A stretch of DNA of 64,000 nt from Chlorogloeopsis fritschii PCC 6912 (GCF_000317285.1 NZ_AJLN01000047.1:1-64000); one strand, 5' to 3'. Shown: positions 34,648 to 44,453, counted from the stretch's first letter. Notes: generated by a model not told the origin, from the sequence alone. Program-made: numbers and translations.

Positions 34648-36009
34648 GTTGTTTTGCTCCTTGGTTTACTAGAGAGTAAGCAGATAATCATTGGGTTAGC
34701 TCCACATACTCGAAATCTAGGAAAGCGAACCCAAAAACAGCTGTGTCGGCATTACTGGAGGGTGGGTGACGAGGCGAAATAAACCCCCAGTGTGTCAACG
34801 TTGCCGAATTTCCTTCTTACTGAGTCCATAAGACTGGTTACCTATTCTCAAAAATTGCTTCTTTTACTTATAAATAGGGTTTTTATGCTTCTAAAAGATT
34901 AGTGGCTATCATCAAAATTCATTTCATCAAATCAATGAAAAAATCTTCCATCTATTTCACGAGCTACAAATAGCTTCCAGCAGTGTTAAATTCCTAGACA
35001 GTTAATTTTGATAGAATTTTCCTGTTAACTAGTTATTCAAATACTAGTTAATCAAGATTCATTATTTAGTTCATAAATTTGCGCCTCTATTGTGAGTGTA
35101 TAAACATTAGGATGTTTAAAATATTAAATTATTTTAAAATAAAAACAATTGAAATAGTCAAGTTTCAACTGAGTACAATACAGTAAATATAGATTAGTAA
35201 ACAAGCTAAAAACAGTCTGAAAATTAATTTTCTAACCTATTTTTAATCTAAATTACTGTACTGTAAGCAAATAAGAAAAATTGAAAAACTAAGCGCTAGC
35301 AAGAGTTAGAAAAATTAGACATGGCAAATCTCTTTGCTCAATCACCTTAAAAAAGACTGTAAGGTTTGTTGTACTAACCAATTAAAAATTACAAAAGAAC
35401 GAAAATTGTCAACAAAGTAATTGTTCCTTCATTGAAAACAAGTCTGTCAATAAATAAATGTCTTCTTTTTTCTAAGATTTACCTATCAACGTAGACAAAA
35501 AACAAAAAACAATACCGCATCTCATCTTGGATGAAATGCACAAAAGTATTTAGCTATGTTGATTTTTATTTTGTAGCTAGATTAACATTACCGCAAAAAA
35601 ATAAGAATTTGATAAGCACTAAATAAGGTTGTTTTGGAAAAAAGAAGGTGCAATTTCAACTTGTTGAAATTAGTAAAAGGGACTAGAGACTGGTGTAATG
35701 GTATTGAGGAGTCCACGTTGTAGCCGCCCAACGCAGTGGTGAGCCACCACACTGGCTCCCCAACCTACACCCAATACACCAATTTAGTCTTGACACGCCA
35801 CTAAACCAATATTTGAGTATCTGAGGTAAAAGACTACATTAGTGTTTGTGCTGTAAAAACTGTAGAGGGCTAGTGAGCAGAATGGGTGCAACAGGAGAAT
35901 ATGCAATTCAGACGGTAATTTAATAGAAGTGTCAAATTATCGGAACACTCACCAAAACTACTGAATCATTGGTTACCATGATTTAGATTTTATTGGTAGT
36001 AAAGTATAA
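34648..36009. other. 1.36-kb AT-rich gene-free region
   Basis: No reading frame here looks like a gene on either strand. Most of it (34850-35690) is very AT-rich. A GC-richer palindromic insert near 35720-35765 (GTGGTG-AGC-CACCAC) interrupts it; inverted GGTGTAAT/AATACACC words flank that. A small RNA or a large regulatory region is possible, but nothing identifies one. Confidence 0.5.
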
Positions 36010-36486
36010 ATGTCTGTTTGGTCTAAATATACTCTTATTGTTCCTTTTAGCATGAGCTTGTTTCTACTGCTTGCTAGTTGTGACGACAGCAAAGCTTCTC
36101 AATGTCGGCGACTCATTACAGCTGTTAATGATGGAACCTCTCTTTTAGAGACAAATAAAGGCACTCAGGTAGTCACAAGCTTGAAATTAGCTCAAGATTT
36201 GGAAGTTGTTGCTAAAAATATCGAGGAAAAAAACTTTAAAGATCCCAAACTTCAAGAATTTCAAACTCGTTTTGTAAAGGTGTTTACAACTCTTAGTAAA
36301 AATATTAACAAGGCAGGTAAAGCTCTTGGTGCCGCAAAGTTAACAGAAGCTTCCTCATCTGGTAAAGATAAACTACAAAAGACTAGAGATGAAATCGATG
36401 CTGCTTTAAAAGCAGCCACAATTGCTGCCAAGCAATCCGATGTTTTAGCAGGCGAGGTCAATAAGTATTGTAGCCAGACTGAATAG
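36010..36486 (+). CDS. Small predicted lipoprotein, helical
   Basis: 158 residues. Lipobox LLASC ends the signal sequence (IVPFSMSLFLLLASC, Cys24). The mature part is a Lys/Ala-rich helical bundle (CRRLITAVNDGTSLLE, then FQTRFVKVFTTLSKNINKAG, then DEIDAALKAATIAAKQSD). A second Cys pair (SQCRR, KYCSQ) could bridge the ends. No family recognised. Long upstream gap; single-gene unit. Confidence 0.7.
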   Translation: MSVWSKYTLIVPFSMSLFLLLASCDDSKASQCRRLITAVNDGTSLLETNKGTQVVTSLKLAQDLEVVAKNIEEKNFKDPKLQEFQTRFVKVFTTLSKNINKAGKALGAAKLTEASSSGKDKLQKTRDEIDAALKAATIAAKQSDVLAGEVNKYCSQTE

Positions 36487-36983
36487 TGTTAATGCTACAA
36501 GCATCTATGATTTTAGGAAGCGATCGCACGTGCTATTATCGCAGCGAGTTCGTTATCAGCAAACGATCCGGAGGATTTTTGCTCCTACCGTGTGCTGATG
36601 GCGATCGCTCCCGGCAGTTTTTTGCTGCTACGTTAGTCAATAATTTTCGGAATATTACTTAGACAAGATGCAATTTATAAAATAGTTAAGACAATGACTA
36701 TATTCTAGAATGAAAATCCCTTGGTGGGAGATTTTTATCTCATAACTGTTACAGCTATACTAGTTGGTTGACTCTAATACTTCGAGCCACCTCCTTCCCA
36801 AATATACTGTCACAGACTCAGTTTTCATGTATACACAACTATGATTTGGAGTGAAGTGAAACTGATTAACTGTTGTCAGAGAAAAACCACACTCAGCTTT
36901 TAGTTGTTTTATCTATCAACGATATAGGTTCACGCTCACAAGGAAATACTCAATCTTCACACATATCTTCAGAGGAAGCAGCA
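36487..36983. other. Intergenic region before DUF1361 gene
   Basis: About 500 bp. It contains HIP1 sites (36520, 36600) and short stem sequences (CGGAGGATTTTTGCTCC; GGCAGTTTTTTGCTGC) that may end the lipoprotein transcript, but pairing is weak. In-frame codons before ATG 36984 could extend the next gene to 36873; I treat them as noncoding. Confidence 0.4.
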
Positions 36984-37655
36984 ATGAAAGCGGATCTAAT
37001 TGAATTGATGGACAGAATTATACAAGTCTTACAAATAAATATACGTTGGATGACTTGGAATTTGTTTCTGGCGTTTATACCTTTAGCTCTAAGTATTTGG
37101 CTATTTCGGATGAAACGCGGACGTTCTTGGGTTTGGTGGCTGGGTTTTTTGGTATTTTATGCTTTCTTACCAAATGCACCTTATTTGTTGACTGATGTAA
37201 TTCATCTGATTCATGATATCCGCACAATTCAATCTGTGTGGATAATTAGCCTTGTGTTAATTCCAGTATATTTGTTAGTGATTTTAGCTGGTTTTGAAGC
37301 TTACGTCATCTCTTTAATAAATTTGGGTTACTACTTACACCGTATTGGCAAAAGTCAATGGATTGTATGGGTTGAGATAATTACCCATGCTTTATGTGCT
37401 GTTGGTATTTATTGGGGACGTTTCTTACGTTTTAATAGCTGGGATTTTGTCACTCAACCAGACGCTTTACTAACTAAAGGCATAGAAGAAATTCTTGGCA
37501 AACAACCATTGGTAATTATCGCTATAACTTTTGGCATACTTGTTGGCTTGTACTGGTTAATGAAACGAGTGACTTTAGGTTTTATCAGGCAAAGAAATAA
37601 TAGTATAGATATGCCTTCTCAAGGTATCAATAGTAACAAATCATCTATGGAATAA
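36984..37655 (+). CDS. DUF1361-family membrane protein
   Basis: About 223 residues. Start ATG 36984 has a clean AGAGGAAG ribosome site 7 bases upstream; an upstream TTG at 36873 would add 37 non-membrane residues and is less likely. Five to six helices (LFLAFIPLALSIWLF; WVWWLGFLVFYAFLPNAPYL; VWIISLVLIPVYLLVILAG). The central PNAPYLLTDVIHL and the GRFLRFNSWDF motif are typical of DUF1361. Function unknown. A strong terminator follows. Confidence 0.8.
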   Translation: MKADLIELMDRIIQVLQINIRWMTWNLFLAFIPLALSIWLFRMKRGRSWVWWLGFLVFYAFLPNAPYLLTDVIHLIHDIRTIQSVWIISLVLIPVYLLVILAGFEAYVISLINLGYYLHRIGKSQWIVWVEIITHALCAVGIYWGRFLRFNSWDFVTQPDALLTKGIEEILGKQPLVIIAITFGILVGLYWLMKRVTLGFIRQRNNSIDMPSQGINSNKSSME

Positions 37656-37716
37656 TAGGGTTTTGATTGTATAAAAAACCGTAATCTATAGAATCTTGAA
37701 TAGTGATTCACATCTT

Positions 37717-37767
37717 CATCTGCCTTTGTCTCCATCTCAAGAGAGGTTAAAAGGCAGATGTTTTTTT
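37717..37767 (+). terminator. Strong rho-independent terminator after DUF1361 gene
   Basis: CATCTGCCTTT (37717-37727) pairs with AAAGGCAGATG (37750-37760), directly followed by seven T. The 22-base loop contains a minor CTC/GAG pair. Located about 60 bp after the stop. Confidence 0.88.
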
Positions 37768-37904
37768 ATCAAAAGAAAGATGCCACAGGACAAATAAAGG
37801 ATTTGAAATGAATCTAGAGATGTGCCGTTTGAAGCGTCTGTGTACATCACCAAACTTAACTGAACTGTATTGAGCTTTAACTAACGTGGATAGGAATTTA
37901 AAAT

Positions 37905-39080
37905 ATGTCGCTATTATCTATTGATGAACTAAAAACTTTAGTAGAAGAATCCCAAAGTCCTTGTGTTTCTCTGTATATGCCTACGCAAAAAGCAGGCCCC
38001 GAAACTCGACAGAACCCTATTCGCTTCAAAAATTTAATCCGTGAAGCAGAGGAACGTTTGGATGAAATGGGGATACGCCACACAGAAGCAGTTGATTTTC
38101 TCCAGCCAGCAAAGGAACTTGATACACATGAGTTTTGGCAAAATCAAGATCGAGGTTTGGCAATCTTTATCTCGCCTAATGTTTTTCGCTACTATAAGTT
38201 ACCGATGGAGTTTGAAGAATTAGTAGTTGTTAACAATAAATTCCATCTCAAACCACTGTTACATCTCATTAATAACGATGGACGGTTCTTCGTACTAGCT
38301 CTTAGCCAAGATAATGTCAGGTTCTTTGAGGGAACACGCTACACGATCCGTGAGTTGGAAGTGGAAAATATGCCTAAGAGCCTGAGTGAAGCGCTTCTTT
38401 ATGAGGAGACTGCCAAAACAGGTCAGTTTAGAATTGCAACATCAAAAGGGTCAACTGCCAGTCCTTTTTCGCGTTCACAACCTGGTGCATTTCACGGGCA
38501 AGGAAGCCCTGATAGAGATCAACATCAAAAAGACATCCTGCAATTCTTTTATCTTATTGATGGTGCACTGCACGAGAAACTGCGTGAAGAAAAAGTACCT
38601 TTAGTGTTGGTAGGAGTTGAGTATCTCTTCGCTATTTACCGAGAAGCCAATACTTACCAAAATCTAGTGGAGGAAGGTATTGCAGCTAATGTAGATATCG
38701 TCAAACCAGAAGAATTACACAAGCAGGCTTGGCAAATTGTGGAACCTACCTATACTCAAACACACAAAGCCATAATGGAGCTTTACCAGCAAATAGCTGG
38801 CGAAGGTACTGGTAGAGCTTCTAGCGATCTCAAAGAAATTATCTCTGCTGCTTATTTCCAAAGGGTTGATTCTTTGTTAGTGCCTGTAAATGAGCAAGTT
38901 TGGGGCAATTTTGATCCACAGACAATGGCTGTAGATTTACACTCACAACCAGAGCCAGACGATCAGGATTTGTTAGATTTTGCGGCTGTTCATACGCTTT
39001 TAAATGGTGGTGCAGTTTATACCGTTGAACAACAACAATTACCAAATGGCGCGCTAGCAGCAGCTATTTTCCGATATTGA
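37905..39080 (+). CDS. baeRF-type protein (bacterial archaeo-eukaryotic release factor family)
   Basis: 391 residues, cytosolic. The plan matches the bacterial eRF1-like group (baeRF family 3): LSLYMPTQKAGPETRQNPIR-like start, seen as CVSLYMPTQ and AGPETRQNPIRF; a middle GRFFVLALSQDNVRFFEG with acidic helices; and a C-terminal domain PLVLVGVEYLFAIYREAN. Such proteins are proposed ribosome-rescue or stress factors, not established. No GGQ motif is visible, so peptide release is doubtful. Followed by a repeat-rich spacer. Confidence 0.75.
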   Translation: MSLLSIDELKTLVEESQSPCVSLYMPTQKAGPETRQNPIRFKNLIREAEERLDEMGIRHTEAVDFLQPAKELDTHEFWQNQDRGLAIFISPNVFRYYKLPMEFEELVVVNNKFHLKPLLHLINNDGRFFVLALSQDNVRFFEGTRYTIRELEVENMPKSLSEALLYEETAKTGQFRIATSKGSTASPFSRSQPGAFHGQGSPDRDQHQKDILQFFYLIDGALHEKLREEKVPLVLVGVEYLFAIYREANTYQNLVEEGIAANVDIVKPEELHKQAWQIVEPTYTQTHKAIMELYQQIAGEGTGRASSDLKEIISAAYFQRVDSLLVPVNEQVWGNFDPQTMAVDLHSQPEPDDQDLLDFAAVHTLLNGGAVYTVEQQQLPNGALAAAIFRY

Positions 39081-39356
39081 TGATTACCTAATAAAGGCAG
39101 AGGGCAGTAGACACGTAGACGCGGTAGACGCGTTCGCCGTAAGGCGTTGCGTTAGCTAGCGGTTTCCGTTCAGCGTTGGGCGTAGACGCAAAGCGGCTTC
39201 TCGCAGAGTAGCCCTTCCCGCAGTCTTTGCTGTTCCCGTTCCCCGAAAGGGGTTCCCGCAGGGTAGGGTAGGTAGTGGCGTATCCGTTGGTAGGCAGAAG
39301 GCAGAAGGCAGAAGAGAAGACAAGGGGACTACTAACTACTAACCACTAACCACTAA
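39081..39356. repeat. GC-rich palindromic repeat cluster
   Basis: A dense block of small palindromes and iterated words, all unlike the flanking AT-rich DNA: GTAGACGCG, GCGTTCGCCGTAAGGCG, CCCCGAAAGGGG and GGCAGAAGGCAGAAG. The block ends in ACTAACC heptads that abut the stop of the next gene. Shares GGCGTATCCGTT with 18600. It carries no gene. Confidence 0.65.
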
Positions 39357-41711
39357 CTATTGCATTTGTCGCCGTGCTGCTTCTAAAAGCAGGCGTTTCT
39401 CCGCACGAGCAATGGCTTGATATGTCCTCGATACTGCTTCTGGTTCTACAGAAATGGAAGTAATACCCCATTTAACCAGGTGCTCAACGATCTCTGGATA
39501 CAATGCTGGAGCTTGCCCGCAAATAGAGCAAGGAATTCCGCCTTCTGTTGCCATGCGAATAAGTTGGGCTATGGCACCCATTACTGCCGGATGACGTTCA
39601 TCAAATGCTTTTGCTAGCTGTCCGTGTTCTCTGTCTACTCCTAGCAGTAGTTGAGTTAAATCGTTTGTTCCAATTGATATGCCTTGTACACCAGCTTTGA
39701 TATATTCTGGCAGTAAAAATAGCACACTCGGCACTTCTGCCATCATCCATAATTGAAACTGAGGCACTTGAGTTAAGTTTGCTTGTTCAACTTTTTGGCG
39801 ACAAAAGCGAAATTCTTCTAGGGTACGAACAAAGGGCAAAAGTAGGTGGATGTTGGTATAGCCAGCTTTTTGTACAGTCGCCAAAGCAGTAAGTTCGATC
39901 TCAAACAGTGCAGGATTGGCTAGATAGCTGAAAGTACCCCGCTCTCCCAAGATTGATGCTGGAGAAGATTGTAAATTGTCTTTTAAAGATGGCAATTCGT
40001 GCGATCGCCAGTCCAAGGAGCGATAAAAAATTGGTCGTGGTGCAAAGGCGCGAGCAAACTGCATAATTGTTTCGCACCAACGCTCCAACAGTTGTACTTG
40101 ATGCCCCTCATTCAACCAAGTATGAGGGTGCTGTCCATCTAAAATATTGAGCGACATTAGTTCAGAGCGCAATAATCCGACTCCATCCACAGGCAAAGAT
40201 TGCACTTGCTCGATCAAGCTCGGTTGACTCAAGTTAACTAGCAACTGTGTAGCAGTCATGGGTTGATCGAGGTTGATGGGGTGGATAAGGTGATGAGAGG
40301 AGAGTTGTTCTAATTGTTTCCTTGTCTGGTTTTCTTGTTGTGTGTTTGCAGAGTCCTCTGCTGTGCTCATACCGAGGCGATAAACTTCTCCTTTATCACC
40401 ATCTATCAGCAGTTGTTCGCCATGTTGAATCAAATTTGTGGCATTTGCCAAATTCACTATTGCTGGAATTCCCAATTCTCTTGCCAGAATTGCAGCATGG
40501 CTAGTTAATCCTCCTTGCTCAGTAATTATGCCACCTGCTTGTTGCAATATAGGTAACCAATCTGGGGTAATTACTGGTGTAACTAAAATTACTCCTTTGG
40601 GTATTTGTGCTGGTTTTTGCTGAGAATTAGCAATCACATAAGCAGTCGCTGTGACACGTCCTGCCGCTGTCCCCAATCCTTTGAGAAAATGAAAATTAGA
40701 AATACCCAATTGGGGGGTGATTACTTGTGTTAAATAAAGCGTACTAGATGGCTCTTGCTCTGGGATTGTCCACTCTAAGGTAAAGTTTTTACCGAATTCT
40801 CTGGCAATTTGCTTCGCTAATTTAATTAATTGCTGTAAGTATTCTTCTGGTAAAGCATACTGTTTTTGTTGGATTTCTTCGAGTAGGTAGGTTTGCAAAC
40901 ACGATCGCTCTACCGTTTCTACAGATGAGGGTACGTGTTGTAAGTCAACCCTATAATTCGTGTTCTCAATTCGATAAGCCAACATTTTGTTTCCCAGTTG
41001 CTGCTCCAATACTGCGCCAGTTTCTGGGTGAATGTAGTAGGAATCTGGTAAAACTTCGCCGTAAGTGATCGCCATTCCTAGTCCCCAGGTAGCTTGAATT
41101 TCCCATCCTGAAGAGTTAGCAACAAGCAAACCAGAGGCGATCGCATTTTGAATTGGTTGTGCCAAAATTGCAAAATTAATTTGTTGCAGATCAATTCCTG
41201 CCTGCTGCCAATATAGTAGGCTTCTAGCCCGAAATAACTGACTCCAAGTTTGCTTGAGTGCAATGGCGATCGCTTCTGGCTCACAAAAACAAACTTGTGA
41301 CTCTAACAATCCTGATATACTCCCGATCGACTGTTTTGCATTTGGGAGCATCAAGCTGGGACGAAAAATTAGACATTCAGTTTCAAATTGTCTAGCAGCT
41401 TTGAGGATTGCATTCAACAATTGGGGTGGTACTGTAGCATTAATTATCTCTTGACGCAAACCACTAGCTACCTGCCGAAGCTGACGCCAATTATTCACAT
41501 CCAAGTGTAAAGAAGAGTGAGGTAAGTCAGCAACTAGCGCCTCTGAACTATTGAGATTTTCTAGAAATTTTCGCAAAACTGATGCTGCAATCACAAAACC
41601 AGATAGCACCGGATAACCACGCTGCATGATTTTGCTTAAATAAAAAGCTTTATCACCAACTTCGGCGCGATCTTGCAGTTTAATTTTCTCAAGCCAGTAG
41701 AGTTTGTCCAC
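39357..41711 (-). CDS. PEP-utilising enzyme, PEP-synthase-like
   Basis: 784 residues, the length of PEP synthase. Order: an N-terminal ATP-grasp-like region (about 1-330), a swivelling phosphohistidine domain with TEQGGLTSHAAILARELG (catalytic His near residue 404), and a C-terminal TIM barrel with SIGTNDLTQLLLGVDRE and CSICGQAP (active Cys). The ATP-grasp motif normally RSSAxxED reads FRPSLMLPN here, so ATP binding may be altered. The reaction (pyruvate to PEP) is family knowledge, and this divergent copy may do something else. GTG start. Confidence 0.75.
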   Translation of the reverse strand: MDKLYWLEKIKLQDRAEVGDKAFYLSKIMQRGYPVLSGFVIAASVLRKFLENLNSSEALVADLPHSSLHLDVNNWRQLRQVASGLRQEIINATVPPQLLNAILKAARQFETECLIFRPSLMLPNAKQSIGSISGLLESQVCFCEPEAIAIALKQTWSQLFRARSLLYWQQAGIDLQQINFAILAQPIQNAIASGLLVANSSGWEIQATWGLGMAITYGEVLPDSYYIHPETGAVLEQQLGNKMLAYRIENTNYRVDLQHVPSSVETVERSCLQTYLLEEIQQKQYALPEEYLQQLIKLAKQIAREFGKNFTLEWTIPEQEPSSTLYLTQVITPQLGISNFHFLKGLGTAAGRVTATAYVIANSQQKPAQIPKGVILVTPVITPDWLPILQQAGGIITEQGGLTSHAAILARELGIPAIVNLANATNLIQHGEQLLIDGDKGEVYRLGMSTAEDSANTQQENQTRKQLEQLSSHHLIHPINLDQPMTATQLLVNLSQPSLIEQVQSLPVDGVGLLRSELMSLNILDGQHPHTWLNEGHQVQLLERWCETIMQFARAFAPRPIFYRSLDWRSHELPSLKDNLQSSPASILGERGTFSYLANPALFEIELTALATVQKAGYTNIHLLLPFVRTLEEFRFCRQKVEQANLTQVPQFQLWMMAEVPSVLFLLPEYIKAGVQGISIGTNDLTQLLLGVDREHGQLAKAFDERHPAVMGAIAQLIRMATEGGIPCSICGQAPALYPEIVEHLVKWGITSISVEPEAVSRTYQAIARAEKRLLLEAARRQMQ

Positions 41712-42477
41712 TCAATTAGTCAGTTATCAGTTATCGGTTGTCATAAACTCTGGTTGTCACCAGAAAAATCAATTTTGATCGTGTACGCTTGATGTTGTGA
41801 GTTGTAAGTTGTTAAAAATGACTGCGGGCAAGTTTCACTACGGTATTTGTCAGCTTCAATGCCAAGATAGTTAATAAAATCTGCACCCCAAGTGATACAA
41901 CAAAGGAGATCTCTCCAACATCCTACCTCCTCTACTAACTATTAATTCAACACTTGCGTGCTACTAAGTATTACCACTAAATTTTCTAGAGAGCTTCTCA
42001 TCGTCCAAGCTGGCACATTCTCTAGTCTGCTTGTTCAGACTTATTCTGCTCTCTAGATTTGTGAATTAGTTATACTGAAAATACTAAAGATGATATTTAA
42101 CTAAATTAGAGTTTTGATTTTTTGCCCTGGCATTTGCATGTTGCTAATTAACACATCTGGAAGCATAGCAAAGAGCCGAACTAAACTCTTGGGTCTTTCC
42201 CCAGAGCCTTGCTCTGTTACCCTGCTTGCAGGGCATCCAAGAAAAGAAAGTTTGCACTGAGATTTTTAAGATCATACCAGAATAACAGCAGGAGGGGGGA
42301 GAGTATAAAAACACAAACAAGACTACTTGAACTAAATATTCCTCCTCTTTACTGATAATGCCCCCTTATTAGTTCTCTTTGCTGGTGTTAGGTACACTTT
42401 AGTAATTGTGAAAAACTGGATAATCAGAATTTTATAATGAAGCGATCGCTTTTGAATCGCATGTTTTGGCTAAAAAC
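41712..42477. other. Gene-free region with tandem hairpins
   Basis: About 766 bp. Two adjacent perfect hairpins lie at 42202-42233: CAGAGC-CTT-GCTCTG and CCCTGC-TT-GCAGGG. They echo the hairpin pair at 94-136. No magnesium riboswitch pattern was recognised before the MgtC gene, although such a region would be a natural place to look. Confidence 0.5.
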
Positions 42478-42951
42478 ATGACACACCAATCATTATTATT
42501 CATAAATACATACTACCTTTCACCTCATGATTGGTTTAACATCACTTTCAGGCTATGTCTGGCTTTGTTGTTTGGGGCAGTCATCGGCTTAGAACGGGAA
42601 CTAAGGCGCAAACCTGCTGGTTTAAGAACTCATATGTTGGTTAGCCTTGGTTCGGCACTATTTGTTCTTGCACTCTTGCAAACGGCTGCCGTTTCACCGG
42701 ATTACGATCCTCTCAGTCGTGTCATCCAAGGTGTTGCCGCTGGTGTCGGGTTTCTTGGTGCTGGAGAAATTTTACGTGAATCTCCTAAAGAAGAATCACA
42801 ACGTACTAAAGTTCGTGGGCTTACCTCAGCAGCAGCTATCTGGATATCGGCAGCTTTGGGAATAGCGGCTGGATGTGGTTTGTGGCAATTAGGATTAATC
42901 AGTACTGTGTTGTCTTTTTTAGTTCTTAATGTCTTAAAAAGGCTTCAATAA
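42478..42951 (+). CDS. MgtC/SapB-family membrane protein
   Basis: About 157 residues. The family core is clear: FRLCLALLFGAVIGLERELR, then GLRTHMLVSLGSALFVLAL, RVIQGVAAGVGFLGAGEIL and VRGLTSAAAIWISAALGIA. Four to five helices. Members are linked to Mg2+ limitation, phosphate or membrane potential control; there is no C-terminal ACT-like extension, so this is the short form. ATG 42478 chosen; TTG 42466 adds four residues. Confidence 0.88.
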   Translation: MTHQSLLFINTYYLSPHDWFNITFRLCLALLFGAVIGLERELRRKPAGLRTHMLVSLGSALFVLALLQTAAVSPDYDPLSRVIQGVAAGVGFLGAGEILRESPKEESQRTKVRGLTSAAAIWISAALGIAAGCGLWQLGLISTVLSFLVLNVLKRLQ

Positions 42952-43103
42952 ATATAAGTCAATATATATGCTTAAGCTAATTGTATATTTTATTACAATA
43001 AAATGATATATATAGGTAATACTTTATACTTTAATCTGATTGCTGATCGCTCTAAACTAGCCGATGTAGTGCGTTAGCGAGGTAGTTTATTAAGGATGCG
43101 TAG

Positions 43104-43571
43104 ATGAAAAAGTTAATTTCGACAATTGCTATTGCTTATTGCTCCATCTTGATTGTTAGCTGCGACAATACGCAGAATAATGCTTCTACGCAGACTCAAC
43201 AGGATACCGTTACTCAGGTAAAAACAGATTCTCCCAAGAGTAATTCTGTCAAAAGAACTACTGCTGCTGACCAATCCAAAATTGACAACACTAAGCAAGC
43301 TTCATCGAGACAGCCAACAGTTGGTACCGTCAAAAGTATGCAAAATGGCGACCTTCTGTGTTACGTAATATTAGTAGACGAAAATGGAACTGAGCATAAT
43401 GTTGGTGCAGATTTTGATATTTGTGCGCAAGAAAAAGCTTTTTTAAATAAGAAAGTACGCGTCTATTACGAAACAGCATCAGTGAGTGATTGTCAAAGCG
43501 CTGAACCTTGCGGTAAAACTCGCAAAGAATCCATTGTCACAAAGATGGAAATTCTAGGGAAAAAATCATAA
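43104..43571 (+). CDS. Small predicted lipoprotein
   Basis: 155 residues. Signal with lipobox ILIVSC (Cys20). A Thr/Gln/Ser-rich linker (about 25-70) is followed by a small domain with VGTVKSMQNGDLLCYVILVD, then DFDICAQEKAFLNKKVRVYY and four Cys (two in SDCQSAEPCG), likely disulfide-bridged. The beta-strand pattern suggests an OB-fold-like exported domain. No named family recognised. Confidence 0.68.
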   Translation: MKKLISTIAIAYCSILIVSCDNTQNNASTQTQQDTVTQVKTDSPKSNSVKRTTAADQSKIDNTKQASSRQPTVGTVKSMQNGDLLCYVILVDENGTEHNVGADFDICAQEKAFLNKKVRVYYETASVSDCQSAEPCGKTRKESIVTKMEILGKKS

Positions 43572-43639
43572 GTTTAGTTTTTTGACAGCAAAAGCGTGAC
43601 TTGCAGACAATATTACTGATATCAATAAGTAATACAAGA

Positions 43640-43674
43640 AATATTAAGCTTCTGGTTCGATACAAAGCGATCGC
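43640..43674 (-). pseudogene. C-terminal remnant of a third Uma2 gene
   Basis: These 35 bases match the 3' end of the neighbouring Uma2 copy (45244-45278) with three mismatches. On the minus strand they read RSLCIEPEA-stop, against RSLGVEPEA-stop in the intact copy. Nothing upstream of the fragment continues the Uma2 frame; the toxin gene abuts it (4 bp). A deletion or the insertion of the toxin-antitoxin pair seems to have removed the body of the gene. Confidence 0.6.
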
Positions 43675-43677
43675 TCT

Positions 43678-44097
43678 CTAAATATTCTCCACCCACAGAA
43701 GATTACTTACGTAACAAGTGTTTTGAAGCGCGTTGTAAAATTTTTCGTCTGCTGTGAGCATTTGACATTTTTGTGTGACAGCAAGTGCTAAGTATAAACT
43801 GTCATACACTGCGCGATCGGTCTCAAGGGCAATATCTAAAGCAAGTGGCATCAATGGCTGAGATAAATAGATTTCCAAAGGAATTGCATTTAAATCTGCT
43901 AAAGTTTGCCTGGCATTTTTAGCAGTGTCTTCACCGCGACGCACTCGCTTCCACAAAACATTTGCCACTTCTGCAAAGAAAAAATCTGGAACTAAAAAAG
44001 TATGCTCGTTTGCTATTAAACGTCTAGCTGCTTCAGAGTATACTTCAGGCAAAAACCATTTTATTGCAATGCTAGCATCCAAAACATACCGACTCAC
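43678..44097 (-). CDS. PIN-domain toxin, VapC-like
   Basis: 139 residues. The PIN-domain acidic residues are readable: YVLDASIAIKWF (Asp7), the Glu in FFFAEVANVLW, ETDRAVYDSLYLALA (Asp) and MLTADEKFYNAL (Asp). PIN toxins are ribonucleases. GTG start overlaps the antitoxin stop (GTGA, 4 bp), the usual TA arrangement. Length is normal. Target RNA unknown. Confidence 0.85.
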   Translation of the reverse strand: MSRYVLDASIAIKWFLPEVYSEAARRLIANEHTFLVPDFFFAEVANVLWKRVRRGEDTAKNARQTLADLNAIPLEIYLSQPLMPLALDIALETDRAVYDSLYLALAVTQKCQMLTADEKFYNALQNTCYVSNLLWVENI

Positions 44098-44348
44098 CGT
44101 TCTCTGTCCTCGCGGATGAGTTCGGTACTGTCACTGAAAGTTTTTCCTGCATATCTTACTTGAGCGCGTGCTAGTGCTTCTCTAGCTTTTTCCATATCAC
44201 CGCCAATATGGTAGTGTGTTACTTTTTCCGCAGCTTGTTGTAAGATGTGCTTCAATTCCTCTTGCAAAGACCTACCATGCTGTTTGGCAAGGTTTTCTAG
44301 CTTTTCTAAAATAACAGGATCTAAATTTTCAACTAAGATTTGAGCCAT
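44094..44348 (-). CDS. Antitoxin of the PIN pair, FitA/RHH-like
   Basis: 84 residues. The N-terminus AQILVENLDPVILEKLENLA with KQHGRSLQEELKHIL is a ribbon-helix-helix DNA-binding layout as in FitA-type antitoxins. The C-terminal half (EALARAQVRYAGKTFSDSTE) would wrap around the toxin. It is upstream and overlapping the toxin gene by 4 bp. An autorepressor is expected. Confidence 0.8.
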   Translation of the reverse strand: MAQILVENLDPVILEKLENLAKQHGRSLQEELKHILQQAAEKVTHYHIGGDMEKAREALARAQVRYAGKTFSDSTELIREDRER

Positions 44349-44453
44349 ATTTCACAGTTGTTTTTCAACCATCTTTAATGTTGAGATTTTAAGCTCGTTT
44401 GGTGAAGTGGAAAATACACAAAAATATTAAACTTCTGGTGCAACACCAAGCGA

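Noticed and set aside
39081-39356. Insertion sequence in the GC-rich repeat block
   Set aside because: No transposase frame and no long terminal repeats; it is a mosaic of small palindromes.
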